A stretch of 64,000 nucleotides of DNA from JAXMHN01 sp964578605 (lineage in GTDB: Bacteria > Verrucomicrobiota > Verrucomicrobiia > Limisphaerales > SIBE01). The stretch covers positions 23,666-87,665 of the forward strand of contig CAZODO010000008.1 of assembly GCA_964578605.1 (NCBI GenBank), in the 5' to 3' direction. The notes under the pieces were generated by a model. It searched no databases. It was not told the DNA's origin and saw only the letters and a list, made by a program, of their open reading frames with translations. This document shows, piece by piece, positions 35,014 to 42,000 of this stretch (position 1 is its first letter; each line of letters opens with the position of its first letter). The position numbers and the translations under genes are program-made.

Positions 35014-37125
35014 TCACTTGCGCAACCGGTAGAACACCGCGGTTCCGTCCGGTCTGAGCGTGACCTGGTTCGTCTCTTGCACCACTGTTACGGTCGGCTG
35101 CGGGTTCAGATCGGCAAAATTGGCTGGCGCAATCTGCGTTGAACTCTGAATCGCCGCCCCTGTCACTGAAGCTGGCCAGGTCAGGATGATATTCGCACCA
35201 GACCGGGCGATGGATAGCACGAGCGGTCCGGCAGGCTCTTCGAGCCGGGCTTTGAGTTGATAGACCGTCCCCCCGCCGGCGCCGAGGAGGAGGTTTTCCC
35301 GGTCTGGGGCGATATCGAAGCCCCAGTACTGGCCGGTGTAACCCGTCGCGGCATCAATGTCTTCCTTGGTGTAGGTGGTCTGGAGCGCGCCAAGGCTTGT
35401 GGCGCTTTCCATCTTGTACACCTGGATCCCATTGTCGGTCGTCTGCACGTAGAGGTATCCACCTCGTTCCACCGCGGTCCAGAGGCCAAAGCTCCCCGAG
35501 CCCGTCAACGTTCCTGCTTTGCCGAGCAACGTTTCCGCTCCGGTCGCCAGGTTAATGGCGTAGAAACTGGGATTGTCATTGAGTCCGGCGTCGCCGTAAT
35601 AGGCGAAGCCGCTATGCACATCGCCCACCCGGACATTGCGCAGCCGAGTCGTGGCGCTGGTTGTAATAAATCCGTTGCCATTCCAGCGTGTGTCGGGCGT
35701 CACGGCGAACGGTTCCGCCTGGACCCGGGCTAAGGAAAGCCGGTTCCGGTTCGCGGAAGGATTGTAGGTCACATAAATAATCGTGTTGTCATCCACCCAG
35801 TCAAAGCTCTCCACCGCCACCTCGCCTCCCGGAGCCGGGGTATCCACGCGGTTCTCGCCGCTAAAATCGTACCGCGAGAAGAGCGTGTTGTTGGCGCCGC
35901 CCGCTCCCAAAATGTACTTGGTGCGGTTTGCCCCGCGAAAGGCCGCCGTCATGCGGTGTTCCAAAGGCTCAACCGTGTTGTCAACGAGGAGAGATGGCAC
36001 ATTCGTCCCCACAGGATAACGGCCGAAGAGCGGCGTGTTAATCTGGCTGGCGTAGATATCGCCATCGAAAAGGCGCGGGTTATACATGCTGCTGCCTCCG
36101 ATCCCGAGATCGGCGCTGGGGCTGACGCTGTTCACGAGTTGCACGGGGAGGGGCGGCCCGAGTTCGAATACCGATCCTTGACCGTCCCCGAGCAACAGTT
36201 TCGTGCCGTCCGGGCTGACGTCGAAGCCGTAGTACTGACCCGTATTGCCGGTGATTGCGTCCAGCTTTTCCTTGGTGTAAGTGGCGTAGAGCGATCCAAG
36301 GCTGGTGGCGCTATTCATGTTATACACCTCGACGCCGTTGTCGGTTGTCTGGACGTAAAGGTAGCCATCCCGCTCCACTACGGTCCACAAACCGAAACTG
36401 CCCGAACCGGTCAAGGTGCCCGCGTTGCCCAGCAAGGTTTCCGCACCCGTCGCGAGATCAAGAGCATAGAACTTCGGGTTCTCATTCACCCCGGCATCCC
36501 CGTAGTAAGCGTAACTGCTGTAAACATCGCCCACCCGCACATTGCGCAGACGCGTCGTGGCGCTGGTGGTAATATAGCCATCGGGATTCCAGCGCGTATC
36601 GGGCGTGACTTCGAACGGTTCAGCCTCCACGTGGGCCAAAGCCAGGCGCTTGCGATTGCCGGAGGGACTGTAAATTACGTAAATGATCGTGTTCTCATCC
36701 ACCCAATCGAAGCTCTCCGCCGCGGTCTCGCCTCCCGAAACGTCCGCATCCACCCGGTTCTCTCCAGTGGCATCGTATCGCGAGAAGGTGAAGTTGTTGG
36801 CGCCGCCTGCTGCCAAGAGGTAAGTGGTGCTATTCGCTCCTCGAAAAGGTGCCAGCATCCGGTGCTCCCAGGCAGCCGGTGTGTTATCCAGCACCATGGA
36901 CGGCCGCGTTCCCCCAGAGCGGTATCTTCCGATCGCCAAGGTGTTAATCTGGGAAACATAAATGGAACCGTCGAAAAACCGGGGATTGTACATGCTGCTG
37001 GCGGGAATGCCCAAATCCGCATGGGGCTTCACCGTCGTGCGCAACTGCAATTGGTCCGGCGTGTAAGGGGCGGCCTGCAACCCGATGCCAATGAGAAGGA
37101 CTGCGACAAGGCCATAGTTTTTCAT
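35014..37125 (-). CDS. Exported protein made of two tandem ~310-residue beta-propeller-like repeats
   Basis: 703 residues from ATG 37125, which has a GGAG ribosome site 9 bp upstream; signal peptide MKNYGLVAVLLIGIGLQAAP. The protein is an internal duplication. ADLGIPASSMYNPRFFDGSIY recurs as ADLGIGGSSMYNPRLFDGDIY, and GSGSFGLWTVVERDGYLYVQTT recurs as GSGSFGLWTAVERGGYLYVQTT, about 310 residues later. The repeating strand patterns suggest a propeller. A C-terminal beta domain with VTLRPDGTAVFYRLRK resembles tails found on other secreted proteins here (for example the CAP protein). Function unknown. Confidence 0.8.
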   Translation of the reverse strand: MKNYGLVAVLLIGIGLQAAPYTPDQLQLRTTVKPHADLGIPASSMYNPRFFDGSIYVSQINTLAIGRYRSGGTRPSMVLDNTPAAWEHRMLAPFRGANSTTYLLAAGGANNFTFSRYDATGENRVDADVSGGETAAESFDWVDENTIIYVIYSPSGNRKRLALAHVEAEPFEVTPDTRWNPDGYITTSATTRLRNVRVGDVYSSYAYYGDAGVNENPKFYALDLATGAETLLGNAGTLTGSGSFGLWTVVERDGYLYVQTTDNGVEVYNMNSATSLGSLYATYTKEKLDAITGNTGQYYGFDVSPDGTKLLLGDGQGSVFELGPPLPVQLVNSVSPSADLGIGGSSMYNPRLFDGDIYASQINTPLFGRYPVGTNVPSLLVDNTVEPLEHRMTAAFRGANRTKYILGAGGANNTLFSRYDFSGENRVDTPAPGGEVAVESFDWVDDNTIIYVTYNPSANRNRLSLARVQAEPFAVTPDTRWNGNGFITTSATTRLRNVRVGDVHSGFAYYGDAGLNDNPSFYAINLATGAETLLGKAGTLTGSGSFGLWTAVERGGYLYVQTTDNGIQVYKMESATSLGALQTTYTKEDIDAATGYTGQYWGFDIAPDRENLLLGAGGGTVYQLKARLEEPAGPLVLSIARSGANIILTWPASVTGAAIQSSTQIAPANFADLNPQPTVTVVQETNQVTLRPDGTAVFYRLRK

Positions 37126-37395
37126 AAGCGCTCCAAGGTTCATTTGAGATCACCTCTATCTAACAGCGGCCATAACAAAAAAATCAATGACTTTGTCTGC
37201 CGAGAGGGAACCCGGCGGAAAGACGTGAGGCTGACGGAACCCTGGCGTCTGGTGGGATGGCGGAAACACGGGCGTGCGCCCGATTCACGGGGGCAACAGG
37301 AAACGGTGAGTTGCCCCTAGGCCGTCTCCCAACTCCAATTCTGGCTTGGCGAACGTCCTTGGAACGTCAATCCTGTTGCACACGCGATTCACCGA

Positions 37396-38094
37396 ATGAT
37401 TACCGAAGAAGACTTTATTGATTTCGCCTGTCCGTATTGCGGCGAAGCGAACTCCTTTCCCATGCAACAGTGCGGCTCGCTCCAGCAATGCCCGATGTGC
37501 ATGGAAGCGTTGGTTGTTCCGGCGGAAACCGGCGAGCCAGGACGAAAGGTCCCCGTGCCATTCTCGACCCAGCGGCTCATCTTGAGACGCCTGGCGTCGG
37601 GGGATTGGAAGGATCTGCTGGAGATCCTGTCCGATGAGGAGACTTTTCGCCACATGCCCGGACATCCGCTGGATGAGGAAACGATTCTGAAATGGCTCGA
37701 GAGCGATCCCCACGTGCGCCTGACCACAGCGGGCCAGATGTTCTGGCTTGGAATTACGGTCCGCGATTCCGGCAAGCTGGTTGGCCTGGTCGGCCTTCAA
37801 TTAAGCGTCTCGGACATGCAGCAGGCGAATTTCACCGTTCAGGTGAACCGCGCCTTTCAAAACCAGGGGATAGCGACCGAGGCCCTTGCGGGGGTGCTGA
37901 CGCTCTGTTTCAACGGAATCCATCTGCACCGCGTGAGCGCATCTTGCGACAGCCGGAACGGCGCCGCTCTCAGGCTGCTGCAAAAAGTGCGCCTCCGACG
38001 CGAAGGAGAGTTCGTGGAGGACAGCCTGATTCAGGGTCAGTGGACCAACACTGTCTGGCACGCGGTCCTGGCAGAGGAGTTCGGCAAATGTTGA
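37396..38094 (+). CDS. GNAT acetyltransferase with N-terminal zinc ribbon
   Basis: 232 residues. Residues 13-43 carry CPYCGEANSF...CPMCMEAL, a double CxxC zinc ribbon. The rest is a RimJ/RimL-type GNAT domain: TQRLILRRLASGDWKDLLEIL, the VGLVGLQL strand, VNRAFQNQGIATEALAGVL (acetyl-CoA loop), HRVSASCDSRNGAALRLLQKV and REGEFVED. It probably acetylates a protein N-terminus or small molecule. It stands alone, upstream of the first copy of the 240-bp repeat. Confidence 0.85.
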   Translation: MITEEDFIDFACPYCGEANSFPMQQCGSLQQCPMCMEALVVPAETGEPGRKVPVPFSTQRLILRRLASGDWKDLLEILSDEETFRHMPGHPLDEETILKWLESDPHVRLTTAGQMFWLGITVRDSGKLVGLVGLQLSVSDMQQANFTVQVNRAFQNQGIATEALAGVLTLCFNGIHLHRVSASCDSRNGAALRLLQKVRLRREGEFVEDSLIQGQWTNTVWHAVLAEEFGKC

Positions 38095-38545
38095 CGACGC
38101 CGACCGCCGGGACTCGAGCCGCGGAGGGTTGCTCGGCCAGGGGCGAGCGCCGGGCGCCCTGGCGCGTTCCGATGGTATGGGTCGAGTGATTGAACCTCAG
38201 GGCGCGCAGTTGGGCGATGTCGTCCGGGGCCTCCGGGGTCAGCCATTAGGGCCCTGGTCAACAGGAAGATTGAAGGAGTTCACATCTTGACCTTCTTTCC
38301 CGAGCTGGAGGGGGCGAGACGACAGCGTTCCGAGGGTGTAATACAAATGTTATAACATTGTGCCCGAGAACGGGTGTTACCTGGCGTAAGCGCTTGGAAT
38401 GCAACAGCAAGCAGTTGCTGACGTTTTGACTCCATTCTTCAGCTTCCGGCGAGTTTGTCCGATTTCACCTGTGAATTTAGCCTGCCCCTCCTTGGCGGCG
38501 CTTGCCTCACTTGCCTCAAGAAGTCGGTGGTGACTCCGGCAACCC
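38095..38545. other. Intergenic region holding repeat copy 1 and the distal border of the cassette array
   Basis: 451 bp with no convincing gene. The repeat (38276-38516) occupies more than half, and the array begins within about 30 bp of its end. No attC site follows the last cassette gene here, so the array appears cut off at this side. Confidence 0.6.
38276..38516 (+). repeat. ~240-bp direct repeat, copy 1 (left flank of cassette array)
   Basis: Aligns with 42388-42621 over its whole length. A 36-base block (38322-38357 against 42431-42466) is identical; it contains GTGTAATACAAATGTTATAAC. It is followed by the AAGCGCTTG box, an ACAGCAA segment, CCATTCTTC, the CGGCGAGT block and the TTGGCGG...GCTTGCCTCA block. 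Copies are in the same orientation. Confidence 0.8.
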
Positions 38546-38785
38546 TTAAGTCAAAAATGACTGGTGCAAGCTTTTGCACCGCCCGGAGGTAGAGGGCGGC
38601 AACGGTTTGCCCTCTTCGTGATACAAGTTGATCATCTCCTCCACCATCTGGCATAATTCATCGAACACTTGCTTCTCGTCCGCTCCGTGGCAACCGCCAT
38701 AGAAAAGGCCGGGACAAGATCCAACGAAACACTGGTCTTCGTCTGACCATTCCACGATTTTCGGAAAACGCGTGCTTTCTTTCAT
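38546..38785 (-). CDS. HicB-like antitoxin, orphan (cassette 7)
   Basis: 79 residues from ATG 38785: MKESTRFPKIVEWSDEDQCF then GSCPGLFYGGCHGADEKQVFDELCQMVEEMI. It is homologous to the HicB of cassette 2 (VEWNPEDQVYIGKCPDLITGIHG). It should neutralise a HicA mRNA interferase, but its own HicA is reduced to ten codons upstream, so it is an orphan. The frame runs upstream through the half attC to 38854, but the ATG overlapping the hicA-remnant stop (ATGA) matches the layout in cassette 2. Confidence 0.8.
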   Translation of the reverse strand: MKESTRFPKIVEWSDEDQCFVGSCPGLFYGGCHGADEKQVFDELCQMVEEMINLYHEEGKPLPPSTSGRCKSLHQSFLT

Positions 38786-38811
38786 CGGCTCGCCTCTTCG
38801 ATGGCCCGCCG
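38782..38811 (-). pseudogene. 3' remnant of a hicA toxin gene fused to a half attC
   Basis: Codons RRAIEEASR-stop match the end of the intact HicA of cassette 2 (RRAIERLKQ-stop), including the ATGA overlap with the following hicB. Everything upstream of these codons is the left half of the preceding cassette's attC. A deletion therefore removed the attC right half and nearly all of hicA. Confidence 0.75.
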
Positions 38812-38837
38812 CTATTCGCTCCACTGGCTGGTTCGCC
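38808..38837 (-). other. attC half site F (left half only)
   Basis: R'' box GGCGAAC (38837-38831) plus the L'' arm CAGCCAGTGGAGCGAATAGC. It begins 3 bp after the hicA stop of cassette 6. The pairing right half is missing; hicA remnant codons follow instead. Confidence 0.7.
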
Positions 38838-38840
38838 GAT

Positions 38841-39029
38841 TTATTCCTCTTCATTTGGGCTCAGTCGGCGGATAATCCTCTTGGCCAGGATCTCGTTGAT
38901 CTCGCGGTGCCGCGGCACTGGTTCGGACCGACCTGTCCTCGGGTTGTGATAGATGTCATGCTTGCTGCCCTTTCTGAGCAGCGTGCATCCCATCTGCTCC
39001 AGCCGCTGCATCAGATCGAATCTCTTCAC
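38841..39029 (-). CDS. HicA-like mRNA interferase toxin (cassette 6)
   Basis: 62 residues: MKRFDLMQRLEQMGCTLLRKGSKHDIYHNPRTG in pieces, with the HicA signature KGSKHDIY(H), a double-stranded RNA-binding-like fold with catalytic His in GSKH, then RHREINEILAKRIIRRL. Its ATG overlaps the end of the upstream HicB-like gene. The stop is 3 bp before half attC F. Confidence 0.85.
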   Translation of the reverse strand: MKRFDLMQRLEQMGCTLLRKGSKHDIYHNPRTGRSEPVPRHREINEILAKRIIRRLSPNEEE

Positions 39030-39217
39030 GCAATCTCTAACTCCTCGACTTTCCTAATCCCCGGGATTTCTTCGGAGCTGAACGTCTGAAACAAATCTCG
39101 CAAATGCTCCTTGAGATCCTCCAGGTCCTCGCCTTGGGTCCAATGGTCCGGGTAGTCGTTCAAATATCCCAGGTACCGCCCGTCCGCCTCTTTCCAGTAC
39201 GTAAACTGCGTCCTCAT
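39026..39217 (-). CDS. Short HicB-like antitoxin (cassette 6)
   Basis: 63 residues: MRTQFTYWKEADGRYLGYLNDYPD, TQGEDLEDLKEHLRDLFQ, the partial RNase-H-like HicB fold without a C-terminal DNA-binding domain. It precedes hicA with a 4-bp overlap. The ATG lies 46 bp after the right border of attC A. Confidence 0.82.
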   Translation of the reverse strand: MRTQFTYWKEADGRYLGYLNDYPDHWTQGEDLEDLKEHLRDLFQTFSSEEIPGIRKVEELEIA

Positions 39218-39263
39218 GGAATCATGCTACCAGACCGAACCCAGGACACGAGCCCCCACTTTC

Positions 39264-39389
39264 GGCTAACGCAAAGCTGAGCAACTGCCGCTGGAAACGC
39301 AAGCTTGTGCGTGAATGGCGCATCCGAATTGCCGCCACGCGTCGAGCGGAGAGGCGGGGCGGCAGTTCGTCTCCAGCGTCTTGTTGGAC
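39264..39389 (-). other. attC site A (126 bp)
   Basis: On the minus strand: R'' GTCCAAC (39389-39383), then AAGACGCTGGAGACGAACTGCCGC; on return GCGGCAGTTGCTCAGC and R' GTTAGCC (39270-39264). AACTGCCGC pairs perfectly with GCGGCAGTT, and the remaining arm pairs with the bulges usual in attC. R' differs from GTTRRRY at one base. Confidence 0.88.
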
Positions 39390-39402
39390 ACCATTCCCAT
39401 CA

Positions 39403-39753
39403 TTAGCGGAATAGTTTGTGGGTGTATATCACGATCAGCATGCAAACCGTACTCCCGAAGATCCAGCCGTTCAGAGCGACGAAACCCAATTTGAGCTTGA
39501 GGCTGCCTTTCCAAACTAGCGCAAGCAACAGTGAGCAAACGATGATCGCGACAGTATACTTTCCCAATCCCAGCGATGCGGATATTCCTGCTTCGTCCTG
39601 AGCCGCAAAATTCCCGAGGGTTAATGAGAACGAACTCATCTGATTACCAAGGATTGTCCCCACGAGCCAGTGGCCGAACTCGTGAAACAGGTTGTGAGCA
39701 TAGGCCGCAACGATGAGCAAGAGCGCAAGTTGTACAATACGCTTTCGATCCAT
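39403..39753 (-). CDS. Small membrane protein with HExxH motif, M50-like (cassette 5)
   Basis: 116 residues from ATG 39753 (or 126 from 39783). Three to four hydrophobic segments are visible: VQLALLLIVAAYAHNL, a middle GKYTVAIIVCSLLLALVW and VALNGWIFGSTVCMLIVIY. HEFGHWLVG lies at the end of the first and is the zinc motif of site-2-protease-like M50 enzymes. It is too short for a standard M50 protease (no NPDG motif seen), so activity is uncertain. Confidence 0.65.
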   Translation of the reverse strand: MDRKRIVQLALLLIVAAYAHNLFHEFGHWLVGTILGNQMSSFSLTLGNFAAQDEAGISASLGLGKYTVAIIVCSLLLALVWKGSLKLKLGFVALNGWIFGSTVCMLIVIYTHKLFR

Positions 39754-39822
39754 CTTTCTCGCAGAAGGAGCATCAGTGTGCATGGCTAGCTCGTATCTCT
39801 GGAAGGACTTCCTTCAGGGCGG

Positions 39823-39866
39823 GTCCAACACCACGTTGAACGACTGCCGTTGAAAACGCCAGTTGG
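39823..39866 (-). other. attC half site B (right half only)
   Basis: Minus strand: AACTGGCGTTTTCAACGGCAG then TCGTTCAACGTG and R' GTTGGAC (39829-39823). It ends exactly like the other sites, but the left half with its R'' box is absent. The stop codon of cassette 4 lies only 5 bp upstream. Confidence 0.7.
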
Positions 39867-39871
39867 CGATT

Positions 39872-40195
39872 TCATGCACTCGTGTTTCGTTTGTGCTGTC
39901 GTCTGTAATGTGACGCGACCAAAGCCGAACCGGCAAGTGCCAACAACAGGGACGGCACGGCAGCAATAAGGATCTCCACCCAAACGTCCAATGAGCCTCC
40001 TCCGTGCCAGCGTGACGGAGTGAAAAGATCCAGCTGAAACGTGCTGGCCAGGCTCACCAAGACCCCGACTGCAGCTGCCACGAACACAACCACAACCGAT
40101 GGCCTTCTGCCTCGACGAACGCTGGCACGGCACCACGTCCAAGCGAGGTAGAACGCTGCGAGCACCGCGAGGGGAATTCCGCCGAACGGATACAT
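39872..40195 (-). CDS. Small membrane protein of unknown function (cassette 4)
   Basis: 107 residues with three transmembrane segments: IPLAVLAAFYLAWTW, SVVVVFVAAAVGVLVSLA and VWVEILIAAVPSLLLALAGSALV. The C-terminus is basic (SHYRRQHKRN). The start lies 16 bp after the R' of attC C. The family is not recognised. Because the following attC lost its left half, the original C-terminus may also be altered. Confidence 0.6.
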   Translation of the reverse strand: MYPFGGIPLAVLAAFYLAWTWCRASVRRGRRPSVVVVFVAAAVGVLVSLASTFQLDLFTPSRWHGGGSLDVWVEILIAAVPSLLLALAGSALVASHYRRQHKRNTSA

Positions 40196-40211
40196 ATGGG
40201 TCAGTCACTTC

Positions 40212-40302
40212 GCCCAACGCCCTGGGTCAGGCGCGCCGGGCTATGCGGCGACAAACTCGCCGAGCGCGCTTACCGGCGTCGCCTGCACCGGCCTTGTTCG
40301 AC
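40212..40302 (-). other. attC site C (91 bp)
   Basis: Minus strand: R'' GTCGAAC (40302-40296), AAGGCCGGTGCAGGCGACGCCGG, an apical loop, CCGGCGCGCCTGACC and R' GTTGGGC (40218-40212), a full GTTRRRY match. The arms pair as CCGG-CG/CGCC-TGCACC with extrahelical bases. The mazF-like stop is 3 bp upstream. Confidence 0.88.
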
Positions 40303-40305
40303 CAT

Positions 40306-40635
40306 TTATCGAAATAGAGCATAGACGGCCTGTCGCACCCGCGCAAACGCCTCGGCTTTCAGTTTCCCAGCCTCGGACGAAAACAAGCTTTGGTGCGCGG
40401 TGAACAATTTCGCGGGACGCGCGTAGCTGACGACCCTTAATTCACCGGCGGCAAAATCCGCGTCCGTGATCTGAACGGCACGGCTGTCGCCGTACGGCTT
40501 GCTCGTGATCTGGCACAAAATCCAATCACCTCTCTCGGCGTGGACCAGAACGATGGCTGGCCGCAGCTTTGACTGGGAGAGATCGGAGAAGGGAAACCGC
40601 ACCAAGATCACTGACCCTTCTGAAGGTGTGACCAT
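40306..40635 (-). CDS. MazF/PemK-like endoribonuclease toxin (cassette 3)
   Basis: 109 residues from ATG 40635 (the frame continues to 40662): MVTPSEGSVILVRFPFSDL then KLRPAIVLV, the MazF/PemK signature of an SH3-like barrel, followed by WILCQITSKPYGD and VSYARPAKLFT. It cleaves mRNA at specific sites. The start overlaps the antitoxin gene by 28 bp. Confidence 0.88.
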   Translation of the reverse strand: MVTPSEGSVILVRFPFSDLSQSKLRPAIVLVHAERGDWILCQITSKPYGDSRAVQITDADFAAGELRVVSYARPAKLFTAHQSLFSSEAGKLKAEAFARVRQAVYALFR

Positions 40636-40838
40636 GCAACTTCCTCCTCCGGGCGATTCCAATCTTTGGCCAAAGCGCTTTCACTCAGACGAGCAATCTC
40701 GTGAAGATCCGGGGCGGGCTCTTCCTCCAGGATGGTCACCAGCGCGCGCTGGATGCGCGGCACGGCGACGGGCTCTAGCAAGCGGACACGTCCCTGCTCA
40801 TCGATAACTGCTTCTACCGTCTTGATCATTTTGTGCAC
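40608..40838 (-). CDS. Antitoxin partner of the MazF-like toxin (cassette 3)
   Basis: 76 residues (ATG 40838 or 40829): IKTVEAVIDEQGRVRLLEPVAV is an AbrB/SpoVT-like or DUF104-type strand pattern, with an acidic C-terminal tail (RPEEEVAW) typical for toxin-neutralising segments. It precedes mazF with overlapping frames. Confidence 0.75.
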   Translation of the reverse strand: MHKMIKTVEAVIDEQGRVRLLEPVAVPRIQRALVTILEEEPAPDLHEIARLSESALAKDWNRPEEEVAWSHLQKGQ

Positions 40839-40867
40839 TCTACCTCCCTGGGACGCTCACGGCAATG

Positions 40868-40958
40868 GTCCAACGCCTCGGCTGAGGGACGCCGAGCCTG
40901 ATGCGATCAATTAGAACAGACGCGCTCACTCGGCGTTCCCTCGAGCCGCTTGTTCGCC
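40868..40958 (-). other. attC site D (91 bp)
   Basis: Minus strand: R'' GGCGAAC (40958-40952), AAGCGGCTCGAGGGAACGCCGAG, an apical part, CTCGGCGTCCCTCAGCCGAGGC and R' GTTGGAC (40874-40868). CGCCGAG/CTCGGCG and GAGGGA/TCCCTC pair strongly. The hicB stop is 3 bp upstream. Confidence 0.9.
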
Positions 40959-40961
40959 CGT

Positions 40962-41183
40962 TTAGGCTACTTCCTGCATCGGACGGGTTCTGGGTGGAGG
41001 CAGTGTTCGCCCCTGAGATTCGAAGTGGGCGAGGACCTCATCCACCACTTCACAGAGCTCCGCGTAAAGCCGAACGGGGTCGTCGCCATGGATCCCTGTG
41101 ATCAGATCGGGGCACTTGCCGATGTAAACCTGATCTTCAGGATTCCATTCGACCCATTTGTGATACTGATCACTTTTCTTCAT
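40962..41183 (-). CDS. HicB-like antitoxin (cassette 2)
   Basis: 73 residues: MKKSDQYHKWVEWNPEDQVYI, GKCPDLITGIHGDDPVRLYAEL, the HicB partial RNase H fold. It starts within the stop of hicA (ATGA). Related in sequence to the orphan HicB of cassette 7. Confidence 0.87.
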   Translation of the reverse strand: MKKSDQYHKWVEWNPEDQVYIGKCPDLITGIHGDDPVRLYAELCEVVDEVLAHFESQGRTLPPPRTRPMQEVA

Positions 41184-41383
41184 TGCTTGAGACGCTCGAT
41201 GGCGCGCCGCACCTGCTTCTCCTGATAATGTTTGGCATCATCCCCTGCGCCGCCACTCAAGGTGACCGCACCGGGGTAGAGCGCGTGCGAGAACTTTCGA
41301 TGCGAGCCTTTGCCGCCGCCTTGGATCTGATAGAAACCGGCGTCGAGCAGGTCGCGAATCAAATCTCTGACTTTGCGCGGCAC
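41180..41383 (-). CDS. HicA-like mRNA interferase toxin (cassette 2)
   Basis: 67 residues: MPRKVRDLIRDLLDAGFYQIQGGGKGSHRKFSH, with the HicA catalytic GSH(R)KF motif, then VTLSGGAGDDAKHYQEKQVRRAIERLKQ. It lies 50 bp after the border of attC E. Toxin-before-antitoxin order is the usual HicAB order. Confidence 0.88.
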   Translation of the reverse strand: MPRKVRDLIRDLLDAGFYQIQGGGKGSHRKFSHALYPGAVTLSGGAGDDAKHYQEKQVRRAIERLKQ

Positions 41384-41433
41384 ACATTCAGTTTAATCGC
41401 GCCGCCGGCCAAGACAAGCGTGCTCCGGCTCCC

Positions 41434-41566
41434 GGCGAACGCTGAGCTGACCGACAGTCGCCGACAACCTGGAAACGCCAGCAGACAACCTGGCTGGCGG
41501 GCGGGGATCCGAGCGCGTCCAAAAACGCCCTGGCTAGCGGCTGTTCGGTCCAGCGACTGGTTCGAC
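41434..41566 (-). other. attC site E (133 bp)
   Basis: Minus strand: R'' GTCGAAC (41566-41560), CAGTCGCTGGACCGAACAGCCGC; return arm GGCGACTGTCGGTCAGC and R' GTTCGCC (41440-41434). GGACCG-AACAG pairs with CTGT-CGGTC. The R' is off the GTTRRRY consensus at its fourth and sixth bases but is perfectly complementary to the R'' of cassette 2. Confidence 0.82.
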
Positions 41567-41581
41567 GTTCTTCCGTTTTTA

Positions 41582-41977
41582 CTATGGGCGAAACTTATCA
41601 ACATATCTCGGCTCGCCGAGCAACTCGAGCCAAGCGGTGCTCCCGCGAATGTTGACCCGGCCATCTGGTGAGAAACGAACCAGCAACTTGACGGGTTCGC
41701 GGCTCTGAAAGGGCACTGGGATTTCGTTTGAGTGCATCTGCTCGCCAACTCGCAGCTCACCGTCTAACACGTCGCAAGGTAACTCAGGGACGACTCCAAC
41801 TATCGCGGCATCCTCGAACCACAACGTAGCGTCTTGGACCCAGCCTTCTCCAGGGTCACGTCCGGGCTGACCGGCAGACCAGTGGAAATAGGCAGGCTTG
41901 AAATCGACCGATGTGAAGGCACCTCGCTGCGCAATGGCGGAGAGTGTCGAATCGTGGAGTTCGATCAAGGAGTTCAC
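41582..41977 (-). CDS. Conserved hypothetical cassette protein (cassette 1)
   Basis: 131 residues: IELHDSTLSAIAQRG near the N-terminus, FKPAYFHWSAGQPGRDPGEGWVQDA in pieces, then alternating strands (LWFEDAAIVG, GELRVGEQMHSNEIPVPF) ending GSTAWLELLGEPRYVDKF. The LHDS start and beta-sandwich pattern recall small immunity-like proteins common in cassettes; no function is assigned. The 5' border (GTTCGAC, 42000-41994) lies 16 bp upstream of the ATG. Confidence 0.65.
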   Translation of the reverse strand: MNSLIELHDSTLSAIAQRGAFTSVDFKPAYFHWSAGQPGRDPGEGWVQDATLWFEDAAIVGVVPELPCDVLDGELRVGEQMHSNEIPVPFQSREPVKLLVRFSPDGRVNIRGSTAWLELLGEPRYVDKFRP

Positions 41978-42000
41978 AGCGGTATTCCTTCTACGTCGAA

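Larger units (their letters stand above)
38546..42000 (-). mobile_element. Integron gene-cassette array without visible integrase (CALIN)
   Basis: Seven minus-strand cassettes of 1-2 small genes each. Each of the first six (from 42000 downwards) is followed by an attC or half attC. Intact attC sites are at 41434-41566, 40868-40958, 40212-40302 and 39264-39389; half sites are at 39823-39866 and 38808-38837. Stop codons lie 3-15 bp before each R'' box. For cassettes 1, 2 and 5, the R'' box (GTCGAAC, GGCGAAC, GTCCAAC) is the exact reverse complement of the G+TTRRRY-like box at that cassette's own 5' end (GTTCGAC at 41994-42000, GTTCGCC, GTTGGAC). This is the relation expected if each cassette was inserted as a circle. 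No intI gene is in the window. Confidence 0.88.
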
